DNA of 14,074 nucleotides from assembly GCA_900550925.1 (NCBI GenBank), contig URTU01000048.1, positions 1 through 14,074 on the forward strand, read 5' to 3'. This DNA is from an uncultured Alistipes sp. (GTDB lineage Bacteria; Bacteroidota; Bacteroidia; Bacteroidales; Rikenellaceae). Under the pieces are notes generated by a model that ran no database searches, was not told where the DNA came from, and saw only the letters and a program-made list of their open reading frames with translations. Below, piece after piece: positions 1 through 6,162 of this stretch (position 1 is the stretch's first letter; each line of letters starts with the position of its first letter). Position numbers and translations under genes: made by a program.

Positions 1-795
1 GGCTTCTGGCGCTGCTACAACTGCATAGAAAACACCCACACGTTCGACGTGGCGGACCATCCCCGCCAGGCTTACGAAGCAGCCCGCGCTTTCGGCGCTT
101 TCCAACAGCTCCTGTGTGACATGAATCCGGAGGACATCCATGAAACCATTCCGTTCTTCCACCATACCCGCAGGCGCTTTGACCATTTGGAAAAAGCCGC
201 GGCAGCAGACTCCCACGGACGTCTGAATACCTGCCGCAAGGAGCTGGACTTCATCCGCCGCCGTGAACGTTATGTGGACGTGCTGCTGGATCTCCAGGAA
301 CGGGGGGAGCTCCCCGTCAGAATCGTCCACAACGACACGAAAATCAACAACGTGATGCTGGACAGGGAGACGGACAAGGCTGTCTGCGTCATTGACCTGG
401 ACACCGTCATGCCCGGGAGCGTCCTGTACGACTTCGGAGACATGGTGCGCACCATGACCTCCCCTGCGGCGGAAGATGAAGAAAATCTGGATAAAACCTT
501 CCTGCGCATGCCCATGTTCGAGGCCGTCGTCAAGGGATACCTGGAGGCCTCCAGAGAATTCATCACACCACAGGAAGTCTCCAAACTCGCTTTTTCCGGT
601 CTGCTTATCACGCTGGAAACGGGAATCCGCTTCCTGACGGACTACCTGGAAGGGGACGTTTATTTCAAAACGAAAAAAGAACGGCACAATCTGCACCGTG
701 CCCGCACCCAGCTCAGGCTGGTGGAAAGCATGGAAGAGCAAATGCCTGAAATGGAAGAATGCGTCCGGAAATGCTTCCAGACTGTTAACGGCTGA
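1..795 (+). CDS. Sugar kinase of the APH/N-acetylhexosamine 1-kinase type, 5'-truncated
   Basis: The frame is open from the first base, so the start lies outside the window and 264 residues remain. The visible part is the C-terminal lobe of an aminoglycoside-phosphotransferase (APH) fold. The catalytic loop HNDTKINN lies at visible residues 110-117, with H110, catalytic base D112 and Mg-binding N117. The metal-binding IDLDTV follows at about 131-136, where DFG sits in kinases. The APH fold covers many small-molecule kinases; closest by pattern are N-acetylhexosamine 1-kinases (NahK), which phosphorylate GlcNAc/GalNAc at C1 when lacto-N-biose or mucin disaccharides are salvaged. The next gene being a fucose mutarotase supports a role with mucin sugars. 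Substrate is inferred; kinase fold is confident. Codon use (CCC Pro, gaa Glu) matches the next gene and not the region after 1.86 kb. Confidence 0.8.
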   Translation, partial: GFWRCYNCIENTHTFDVADHPRQAYEAARAFGAFQQLLCDMNPEDIHETIPFFHHTRRRFDHLEKAAAADSHGRLNTCRKELDFIRRRERYVDVLLDLQERGELPVRIVHNDTKINNVMLDRETDKAVCVIDLDTVMPGSVLYDFGDMVRTMTSPAAEDEENLDKTFLRMPMFEAVVKGYLEASREFITPQEVSKLAFSGLLITLETGIRFLTDYLEGDVYFKTKKERHNLHRARTQLRLVESMEEQMPEMEECVRKCFQTVNG

Positions 796-849
796 GAGGG
801 CATGACCGGCATTACCCCAATTTTATGATAGTACCGGAACGCGGGCTGG

Positions 850-858
850 TGCTATACT
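850..858 (+). promoter_or_regulatory. Extended -10 promoter for fucU (leaderless geometry)
   Basis: TGCTATACT fits the extended -10 form TGnTATAAT, with the hexamer at 853-858. No good -35 box lies 17-18 nt upstream. Transcription would be expected to start near 865, and the fucU ATG is at 866, so the mRNA could be leaderless. This is the sigma70-like form and not the Bacteroidota TAnnTTTG form seen further right. Confidence 0.5.
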
Positions 859-865
859 GCGGGGC

Positions 866-1285
866 ATGTTAAAAAATATTTCTCCCCTCATCAGCCCTTC
901 CCTGCTGAAAATTCTTGCGGAAATGGGGCATGGCGACGAAATCGTCTTTTCAGACGCCCACTTCCCCGGCCATACCTTCAACCCTACGGTGCTGAGGGCG
1001 GATGGCCTGGGGGCGGATGCCCTGCTGGCTGCCGTTATTCCCCTCTTCGAACTGGATGCCTACGCAACGCCCGTCATCATGATGGCCCCGGTTCCGGGGG
1101 ACTCTCTGGACCCTGCGGTGGAAGCCAAATACCGCAAGGCGCTGAACTATGACGGGGAAATTGAGCAAATGGAGCGCTACGCTTTTTATGAACGGGCCAA
1201 AAAGGCCTATGCCGTCGTCATTACCGGTGAAACGGCCAAATACGGCAACATCATCCTGAAAAAAGGCGTTACCCCTCTTTCCTGA
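866..1285 (+). CDS. fucU: L-fucose mutarotase FucU
   Basis: Interconverts the alpha and beta anomers of L-fucose in the cytoplasm, feeding fucose isomerase. The 139-residue length and nearly the whole sequence fit the RbsD/FucU family as remembered from E. coli FucU: an N-terminal MLK-ISPLISP segment, MGHGDEIVFSDAHFP (residues 20-34, with family histidines H22 and H32), RADGL, the IPLFELD-YA segment, YAFYERA and the C-terminal GETAKYGNIILKKGV. The start at 866 is fixed because the match to the family begins at Met1. No Shine-Dalgarno sequence sits at a usable distance: GGGG at 861-864 is too close. It lies 70 nt after the sugar kinase and 25 nt before the MalY-type gene. Fucose and N-acetylhexosamines are both mucin sugars, consistent with a mucin-degrading host. 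Confidence 0.95.
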   Translation: MLKNISPLISPSLLKILAEMGHGDEIVFSDAHFPGHTFNPTVLRADGLGADALLAAVIPLFELDAYATPVIMMAPVPGDSLDPAVEAKYRKALNYDGEIEQMERYAFYERAKKAYAVVITGETAKYGNIILKKGVTPLS

Positions 1286-1310
1286 CCATTGGCCGCCAGA
1301 CAAACCTTCC

Positions 1311-2486
1311 ATGCAGTACGATTTTGACGAAGTAATTGAACGACGCGGCACCGGAGCCCTGAAATATGAAGCGCTGCTTCCCCGCTGGGGCCGGGACGAC
1401 CTGATTCCCCTGTGGGTGGCGGACATGGACTTCAGGACGCCCCCCTTCATCATGGAAGCTATCCGCCGCCGTTGCGAGCACGAAATCCTGGGATATACCG
1501 TCAAGCCCCGCGCTTTCTTTGAAGCCATCAGGGACTGGGTGGACCGACGCCACGGGTGGAAGGTGAACGCCTCGGAAATAGGCTTCGCTCCGGGCATTGT
1601 TCCCGGCATTTCCAGCGCCATCCAATGCTTTACGGAACCGGGGGACAAAATCATGATCCAGCCTCCGGTGTACCACCCCTTTGCCATGATCATCCGGGAA
1701 AACGGCCGGGAAATCGTCAACAATCCCCTCATTCTGGAAAACGGCCGCTACCGCATGGACTTCAACCACATGCAGGAAGCCGTGCGTGGCTGCCGCATGT
1801 TCATCCTGTGCAATCCCCACAACCCCGCCGGCAGGGTGTGGACCCGCGACGAACTGGTACGGCTCGGCGAAATATGCCGCCGCAATCATGTGACCGTAAT
1901 CTCGGATGAGATTCATTGCGAACTGGTCTTCCCGGGGCATACCTATCTGCCGTTCGCCTCGATCAGCGACCAGCATCTGTGGAACTCGGTAACATGCATA
2001 TCGCCAAGCAAGTCATTCAATCTGGCAGGCCTGCAGATAGCCAACATCATTGCCCGCGACGACGCGCTGCGGCAGCGAATCGACCGTGCCATAAACATCA
2101 ATGAAGTGTGCGACGTGAACCCGTTCGGCGTCGAAGCCACCATTGCCGCATACAACCAGGGCGAGGAGTGGCTCATGCAGCTGCTCGGATATCTGCATGG
2201 GAATTATGAGGCGTTGTGCGAATTCTTCGGCAAATATCTGCCGCAGATCGCCGTTACGGAACTCGAAGGTACATATCTGGTCTGGACCGACTGCCGGAAG
2301 TTGGGGCTCTCATCCGACGTGCTGCAATCGCGCCTGCTGGCCGAAGCCGGAGTGTGGCTCAACAGCGGTACGATGTACGGGGCGGAGGGCGAAGGCTTCA
2401 TGCGCTGGAATATAGCCTGTCCGCGATCAGTACTGGCTCAGGCCATGGAGCGGTTCCGAGATTTCGTTGATTCGCTCCAAAAATGA
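1311..2486 (+). CDS. MalY/PatB-type PLP enzyme (putative C-S beta-lyase/aminotransferase), apparently chimeric
   Basis: A fold-type I PLP enzyme of 391 residues, the normal length. MalY/PatB proteins are cystathionine beta-lyases or aminotransferases; substrate not determinable here. Visible marks: WVADMDF near residue 38, the CNPHNPAGR motif at 167-175 with PLP-contacting N171, SDEIHCEL about 25 residues later, and Schiff-base lysine K234 in SPSKSF. The ORF is intact, but codon use changes inside it. Before base 1827 there are 10 CCC to 3 CCG prolines and 5 CAC to 0 CAT histidines. After base 1886 there are 0 CCC to 5 CCG and 0 CAC to 5 CAT. The catalytic lysine lies on the far side of the break. 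The start at 1311 follows fucU by 25 nt. I think the protein as written joins halves from two organisms, so its annotation should be used with care. Confidence 0.85.
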   Translation: MQYDFDEVIERRGTGALKYEALLPRWGRDDLIPLWVADMDFRTPPFIMEAIRRRCEHEILGYTVKPRAFFEAIRDWVDRRHGWKVNASEIGFAPGIVPGISSAIQCFTEPGDKIMIQPPVYHPFAMIIRENGREIVNNPLILENGRYRMDFNHMQEAVRGCRMFILCNPHNPAGRVWTRDELVRLGEICRRNHVTVISDEIHCELVFPGHTYLPFASISDQHLWNSVTCISPSKSFNLAGLQIANIIARDDALRQRIDRAININEVCDVNPFGVEATIAAYNQGEEWLMQLLGYLHGNYEALCEFFGKYLPQIAVTELEGTYLVWTDCRKLGLSSDVLQSRLLAEAGVWLNSGTMYGAEGEGFMRWNIACPRSVLAQAMERFRDFVDSLQK

Positions 2487-2502
2487 TGATCCGCCAATAA
2501 AC

Positions 2503-2582
2503 CGGCCCGGCAGGCCGTATCCGTTAAACACTCCGTCCGACATTGCCGTAACCGTACAACAGACCTGTCCGCTTCGGGCAGG
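2503..2582 (+). terminator. Two tandem hairpins after the MalY-type gene
   Basis: Hairpin one has arms 2503-2507 (CGGCC) and 2513-2517 (GGCCG) with a 5-nt loop. Hairpin two has arms CCTGTCCG (2564-2571) and CGGGCAGG (2575-2582), 8 bp with one G:U pair and a 3-nt loop. Neither is followed by a T run, so calling them a terminator is tentative. They occupy the 172-nt gap before the next gene, in which I see no small ORF. Confidence 0.3.
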
Positions 2583-2658
2583 GCAGGGAGATGTATGCAT
2601 TTGCCGCCGGCCGGCTCGGTAGCCGATAACCTGAAACTTATTATACATTTGATTATTT

Positions 2659-3807
2659 ATGAAACGCATTATCATGACACTCTTGCTTGGAAGCCTGATG
2701 CTGACGGCTGCAGCTCAGGGAAATTGCCAACGGTATGACCGTACCGCCCTTTGCAAAGAGAACTATACCGCGCTTTTCGGCGGCGAAGCCTTGACGGGCG
2801 AGGGGACGGATCCTGAATTCATGGCCATACTTCAGAAATTCATCTTCGGAGATATTTTTGCTGTCGGCGATCTCGATCTGAAAAAGCGCGAGATGATCAC
2901 CTGTACGGTTCTTTCGGTCATGCAGACCCTGCCGCAACTCAAATCGCATGCTGCAGCGGCCCTGAATGTCGGCGTGACGCCGGTGGAACTGCGTGAAACG
3001 ATCTACCAATGTGCACCGTTCATCGGCTTCCCGAGGACGCTCAATGCCATCGGCGTGATAAACGAGGTGTTCGAGGAGCGGGGTATTGAACTGCCGCTTG
3101 AACCGCAGGGTACCACAACCGAAGAGAATCGGTTTGAGAAGGGTTTCGCCATCCAGAATCCGATCTATGGCGACGAGATATCGCAGCGTATGGCCTATGT
3201 TCCGGGAGGCATGGGGAATGACGTGTCACGCTTCCTGACCGAATATTGTTTCGGGGACATCTACACGCGTAACGGGCTGGATGTGCAGACTCGTGAACTG
3301 TTGATCTACTGTATCCTTACGGCATTGGAGGCCGATTCGCAACTGGCATCGCACGCCGTAGGAAACATGAAGCTGGGGACAAGTCGTGAAACGCTCGCGG
3401 CAGCCGTTATCCAATGTCTGCCGTATGTAGGCTTCCCGCCGGCCATGAAAGCTCTCAATGCAATCATGAATGTGCAGAGTGAGACGGCCAAGCCGTCGGA
3501 ACAGCTCGTAAGGCTCTCCAAAATCGTAGTCGATCCAGAGCGTCTGGACGAGTACAATGCCTTTCTGAAAGAGGAGATCGAAGCTTCGATGCGTTTGGAA
3601 CCAGGGGTACTGACGCTTTATGCCACGGCCGAAAAGGAGCGGCCGAACAGGGTTACAATACTTGAAATCTATGCCGATGAACAGGCCTACCGCAGCCATC
3701 TTCAGACCCCACATTTCCAGAAATACAAACAGGGTACTCTCGATATGGTGGAGTCGCTCGAACTGGTCGATTCGACACCGCTCATCCCGGGTCTGAAAAT
3801 AAAGTAA
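2659..3807 (+). CDS. Exported carboxymuconolactone decarboxylase (two domains)-ABM monooxygenase fusion
   Basis: A protein of 382 residues with three domains after a signal peptide (residues 1 to about 19, cleavage near AAA-Q). Two gamma-carboxymuconolactone-decarboxylase-like (AhpD-superfamily) helical domains span about 30-140 and 160-272. They share the same layout: R77-E78 and R212-E213, then H97 and H232, then GFP at 123-125 and 258-260. The AhpD CxxC redox pair is absent. A third domain at about 282-380 resembles antibiotic-biosynthesis/quinol monooxygenases (ABM, YgiN-like), with the characteristic HLQTPHFQKY around 347-356. Domain assignment is confident, reaction unknown; an enzyme acting on a small aromatic, quinone or peroxide in the periplasm is a guess. 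The ATG at 2659 starts the signal peptide. AT-rich sequence and no Shine-Dalgarno precede it, usual in Bacteroidota. A hairpin follows the stop. Confidence 0.85.
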   Translation: MKRIIMTLLLGSLMLTAAAQGNCQRYDRTALCKENYTALFGGEALTGEGTDPEFMAILQKFIFGDIFAVGDLDLKKREMITCTVLSVMQTLPQLKSHAAAALNVGVTPVELRETIYQCAPFIGFPRTLNAIGVINEVFEERGIELPLEPQGTTTEENRFEKGFAIQNPIYGDEISQRMAYVPGGMGNDVSRFLTEYCFGDIYTRNGLDVQTRELLIYCILTALEADSQLASHAVGNMKLGTSRETLAAAVIQCLPYVGFPPAMKALNAIMNVQSETAKPSEQLVRLSKIVVDPERLDEYNAFLKEEIEASMRLEPGVLTLYATAEKERPNRVTILEIYADEQAYRSHLQTPHFQKYKQGTLDMVESLELVDSTPLIPGLKIK

Positions 3808-3850
3808 CCGGCACCGGTCGCCGAATCTCCTGTTGTATGCCCTAATGTGA

Positions 3851-3882
3851 ATCCCGACATGCCGACTCTGGCACGTCGGGAT
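3851..3882 (+). terminator. Hairpin after the CMD-ABM gene
   Basis: ATCCCGAC (3851-3858) pairs with GTCGGGAT (3875-3882). After one A-C mismatch, TGCC (3860-3863) pairs with GGCA (3870-3873) around a 6-nt loop. The sequence after it is only weakly T-rich. It starts 43 nt after the stop of the upstream gene, and a new promoter begins 45 nt further on. Confidence 0.6.
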
Positions 3883-3926
3883 ATTTCGTCCATATCGCAC
3901 CGTCGTATGATATTTTGTGTCAAATG

Positions 3927-3958
3927 CTTGCGGAAATAGATTTTTTTTAGTACCTTCA
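3927..3958 (+). promoter_or_regulatory. Bacteroidota-type promoter for the 161-residue exported protein
   Basis: A -33 element CTTG (3927-3930) is followed after 20 nt by TACCTTCA (3951-3958), close to the Bacteroidota consensus TTTG-N19-21-TAnnTTTG. Transcription would start near 3962, leaving a leader of about 27 nt before the ATG at 3989. This argues against any start upstream of 3958. Confidence 0.6.
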
Positions 3959-3988
3959 CAGAAACCTAATCTTAATACCTGTTATCCC

Positions 3989-4474
3989 ATGAAACGTTTG
4001 ATTTGTCTGTTATGCTTGCTGGCCGTTTTCGGCGCGCATGCCCAGGAACCGGAACCAGCACCCGAATCGTTGCCGGTCGTAATGGCTAATACCGAATTCA
4101 TCATCAAGATTATCCCCTCGGAACAGGAGACCTACTCGTGCGAGGTCGTTTACCGTAATCCTATTATCCCAAGTGATTCGATCAAGGACGATCAGTTCCT
4201 GCTGCAACCCACGGCAGACGATGAGATACGGGGAATGCTGTCGGTCGTCAAATCGGAGGATGACTGCACGTCGTATCTGAAACTGAAAACATCTGCTGAC
4301 AATCTGATGACCGTGAATCTGTTCGTTGTATTCGAAGACGAACAGGTAGAGGCGTATCAGTTCGATGTGCTCCCGAAAATCGTGCGGGGAGACATGTGGA
4401 GTTCTCCGATCGCTCTTATAGTGTTCGACACGGTCACCATCACTGAACTCGAAAAGGTCCCATTCAGCTTTTGA
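3989..4474 (+). CDS. Small exported protein of unknown function
   Basis: 161 residues starting at ATG 3989. The frame is open further upstream to about 3917, but that part covers the promoter, and the residues from 3989 form a clean signal peptide: MKR, then a hydrophobic LICLLCLLAVFG core, with probable cleavage at AHA-Q (about residue 18). There is no lipobox, so the product is probably a soluble periplasmic or surface protein. The mature part is acidic, starts with a Glu/Pro-rich stretch (QEPEPAPE), and appears beta-rich with two cysteines that could form a disulfide. I recognise no family. It has its own promoter and lies between two other exported-protein genes; nothing in the neighbourhood assigns a function. 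Confidence 0.75.
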   Translation: MKRLICLLCLLAVFGAHAQEPEPAPESLPVVMANTEFIIKIIPSEQETYSCEVVYRNPIIPSDSIKDDQFLLQPTADDEIRGMLSVVKSEDDCTSYLKLKTSADNLMTVNLFVVFEDEQVEAYQFDVLPKIVRGDMWSSPIALIVFDTVTITELEKVPFSF

Positions 4475-4527
4475 CAGCTGCATATCTTGCCTGATACTCG
4501 GATATTCCACAGAATCTACTGTCCGCA

Positions 4528-4542
4528 TTTGCCGCCGGCAAA
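4528..4542 (+). terminator. Short hairpin after the 161-residue protein gene
   Basis: TTTGCC (4528-4533) and GGCAAA (4537-4542) form a 6-bp stem with a 3-nt loop, 54 nt after the stop codon. There is no T run, so terminator function is weakly supported. Confidence 0.3.
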
Positions 4543-4567
4543 ATCAGGGAAGGGTAGTGGAAGTAAA

Positions 4568-4590
4568 CCGGATAATTTGTTTTTATCCGG
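4568..4590. repeat. Perfect inverted repeat framing the -33 element
   Basis: CCGGATAA (4568-4575) and TTATCCGG (4583-4590) are exact inverted copies separated by TTTGTTT. The spacer holds the -33 TTTG (4576-4579) of the next gene's promoter. The position suggests an operator for a dimeric regulator. It could also be a hairpin belonging to the upstream transcript, but no T run follows. Confidence 0.5.
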
Positions 4591-4607
4591 CAGATTGCTT
4601 ACCTTTA
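4576..4607 (+). promoter_or_regulatory. Bacteroidota-type promoter for the 377-residue exported protein
   Basis: TTTG (4576-4579), a 20-nt spacer, then TACCTTTA (4600-4607), one base off TAnnTTTG. Transcription would start near 4611, giving a leader of about 49 nt before the ATG at 4660. The -33 box sits in the loop of a perfect 8-bp inverted repeat. Confidence 0.7.
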
Positions 4608-4659
4608 CCTTGCTGCCGAGGCGTGAACAGAAACCCCAACTCTAAAATTACACTATATA

Positions 4660-5793
4660 ATGAAACACACCTGCCAACAGAACCCGTCGAACAAGAGTAA
4701 CCCTCACTCAGACTACGGAACCATCAGATCGCTTAAAAGAATTATTCCAGCCTTTCTTCTTTCGGGCATGTTCGTGATGCTTGCATCGTTCACGCTGCCG
4801 TATAATGAAACCGTCATTGGAGCCGCTTCGGCAGAGTCGGTTCAGGAGGCGGATTCGGTTGTCGATGTGATCGCATGGTTCGACAAGAATGAATCGATGA
4901 CCTACTGGATCCATGAGAGCGAATGGAGATTCTCCGGCGGGGACACGACTCATATCCTCGGTGCCGCAACCAAGGTGATGATAACCGTAACCGACTCCAC
5001 CAAGAACAGTTATGACATGGAATACCGTTTTCTGGAGACCAAATTGAATCCGGAGGCAGATTCACCCGTGCAGCAGGAGATGAAGAGGTTAATCGGCCAG
5101 GTGCAGGAGAAACTTGCCGGTACGACCATCAGGTTCCGTACCGACGAATTCGGCCATATCGAAAAATACTACAATCTCGCGGAGGTCAAGAAACAGGCCA
5201 AGCAGCTTGTCTACGAAATGATCGATGGAATGACGTTTGCCGACAGTTTGTCACCCCAGCAGTGTGTTGAGATCGCCTCGGCCATCAAGGAGTCCGTGAA
5301 TGGCGACATGTTGGTACAGGGATACATTGAAGAGTTGGAACTGCTTTTCCAGCTCCACGGCAACCGATATCCTGTTGGAGAGTGGGCGACGCACGACAAT
5401 GCAACCGATACGGAGTATGCATCGGATACCAGCGTCTCGATATGGCTTGATCCGGAGAGTTCGCAGTACGATATTTTTGTCAATGTCGACAATTACATTC
5501 CGAAAGAGGATTTGAAAATACTGGTTGGCAGTTTGGCAGAGGAGATTTTGGGCAAGAAAGAGGCCAAAGATTTGAAGGAGAGTATGGATACGGAATTAGA
5601 TGCGGCTATCCATGAGAATGCCGTATACACCACCAGTGTGTATGAAAAATATTTTCCCGACGGCTGGCCGGTAATGCTGATACAGCACACTGGGACTTCG
5701 ATAGGAGACAGCGGCAAACTTAAGCAGAAATATATCACCTGGGATAGTTTTACCGACAGTAGCGGCGTATGTACTTACAACGAAGCAGAATAA
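4660..5793 (+). CDS. Exported protein of unknown function, 377 residues
   Basis: The N-terminus has a long polar segment (about 28 residues, Asn/Ser/Lys-rich), then a hydrophobic segment at about 29-46 (IIPAFLLSGMFVMLASFTL). This reads as an unusually long signal sequence or as a single membrane anchor with the rest in the periplasm. The mature part is acidic, with a WxxxExxWxxSGGDTT-like stretch at about 80-96, a central helical region (about 170-230) and a C-terminal WDSFTDSSG segment. I recognise no catalytic motif or named family. The ATG at 4660 fits the promoter at 4576-4607. An ATG further in would fall after the hydrophobic segment or within it. A strong bidirectional terminator follows 77 nt after the stop. 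Reality of the gene is confident; function unknown. Confidence 0.75.
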   Translation: MKHTCQQNPSNKSNPHSDYGTIRSLKRIIPAFLLSGMFVMLASFTLPYNETVIGAASAESVQEADSVVDVIAWFDKNESMTYWIHESEWRFSGGDTTHILGAATKVMITVTDSTKNSYDMEYRFLETKLNPEADSPVQQEMKRLIGQVQEKLAGTTIRFRTDEFGHIEKYYNLAEVKKQAKQLVYEMIDGMTFADSLSPQQCVEIASAIKESVNGDMLVQGYIEELELLFQLHGNRYPVGEWATHDNATDTEYASDTSVSIWLDPESSQYDIFVNVDNYIPKEDLKILVGSLAEEILGKKEAKDLKESMDTELDAAIHENAVYTTSVYEKYFPDGWPVMLIQHTGTSIGDSGKLKQKYITWDSFTDSSGVCTYNEAE

Positions 5794-5870
5794 TTTCGAC
5801 TAACAGGAATTGATATCGATACGGTTTACTGTTCCGGCCTGCCGACATGGCAGTAGAAGAGTAATAAAGA

Positions 5871-5907
5871 GGAGGCCTTGTATATTATGTTGATATACAA
5901 GGCCTCC
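5871..5907. terminator. Strong bidirectional terminator hairpin
   Basis: Fifteen exact base pairs join 5871-5885 (GGAGGCCTTGTATAT) to 5893-5907, with a 7-nt loop (5886-5892). AT-rich sequence flanks both sides: attattttat follows on the plus strand, and the complement of gtaataaaga follows on the minus strand. It lies between a forward gene and a reverse tRNA, so it can end transcripts from both directions. Confidence 0.85.
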
Positions 5908-5962
5908 TGCATTATTTTATCTCCTTTTACCTGCTCATTCTTACATCTCACTGCCCCCCCTC

Positions 5963-6038
5963 TGGAGCGGAAAACGGGACTCGAACCCGCGACCCTCAGC
6001 TTGGGAAGCTGATGCTCTACCAACTGAGCTATTTCCGC
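5963..6038 (-). tRNA. tRNA-Gly, anticodon CCC
   Basis: Read on the minus strand, all parts of a 76-nt tRNA are present. The acceptor arms are GCGGAAA and TTTCCGC (pairing 6032-6038 with 5967-5973). The D arm is GCTC/GAGC, the anticodon stem TCAGC/GCTGA with loop TTCCCAA (anticodon CCC at 6003-6005), and the T arm GCGGG-TTCGAGT-CCCGT. The discriminator is U, usual for bacterial tRNA-Gly, and the CCA end is encoded (5963-5965). It reads GGG codons. Confidence 0.97.
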
Positions 6039-6049
6039 GTTCTGCGATG

Positions 6050-6079
6050 CAAAGATACGAAATTATTCATTCGTGCAAA
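6050..6079 (-). promoter_or_regulatory. Promoter of tRNA-Gly
   Basis: On the minus strand, TATCTTTG (6057 to 6050) matches the Bacteroidota TAnnTTTG element. A TTTG box (6079 to 6076) lies 18 nt upstream, one base short of the usual spacing. The tRNA begins 11 nt after the -7 element. On the same strand, the gap of about 120 nt after the hydrolase gene shows no strong terminator. Confidence 0.65.
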
Positions 6080-6162
6080 ATAATTCTCCCTGACAAATTT
6101 TCCGCCTCAAGTTTTTTTGTACGAACCTGAATCCGTCGCGCCTCCCTCCGCAATGCTGCGTA

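Noticed and set aside
1269..1976. Reverse open frame opposite the MalY-type gene
   Set aside because: The forward frame has all the PLP-enzyme motifs; the reverse frame has none.
2644..2651. TACATTTG upstream of the CMD-ABM gene as a -7 promoter element
   Set aside because: It matches TAnnTTTG, but transcription would start only a few bases before the ATG at 2659, and no TTTG or TTG lies 19-21 nt upstream. More likely part of the AT-rich start region.
3917..3988. Upstream extension of the 161-residue protein (24 extra residues)
   Set aside because: It would cover the promoter at 3927-3958 and place polar residues before a clean signal peptide that begins at 3989.
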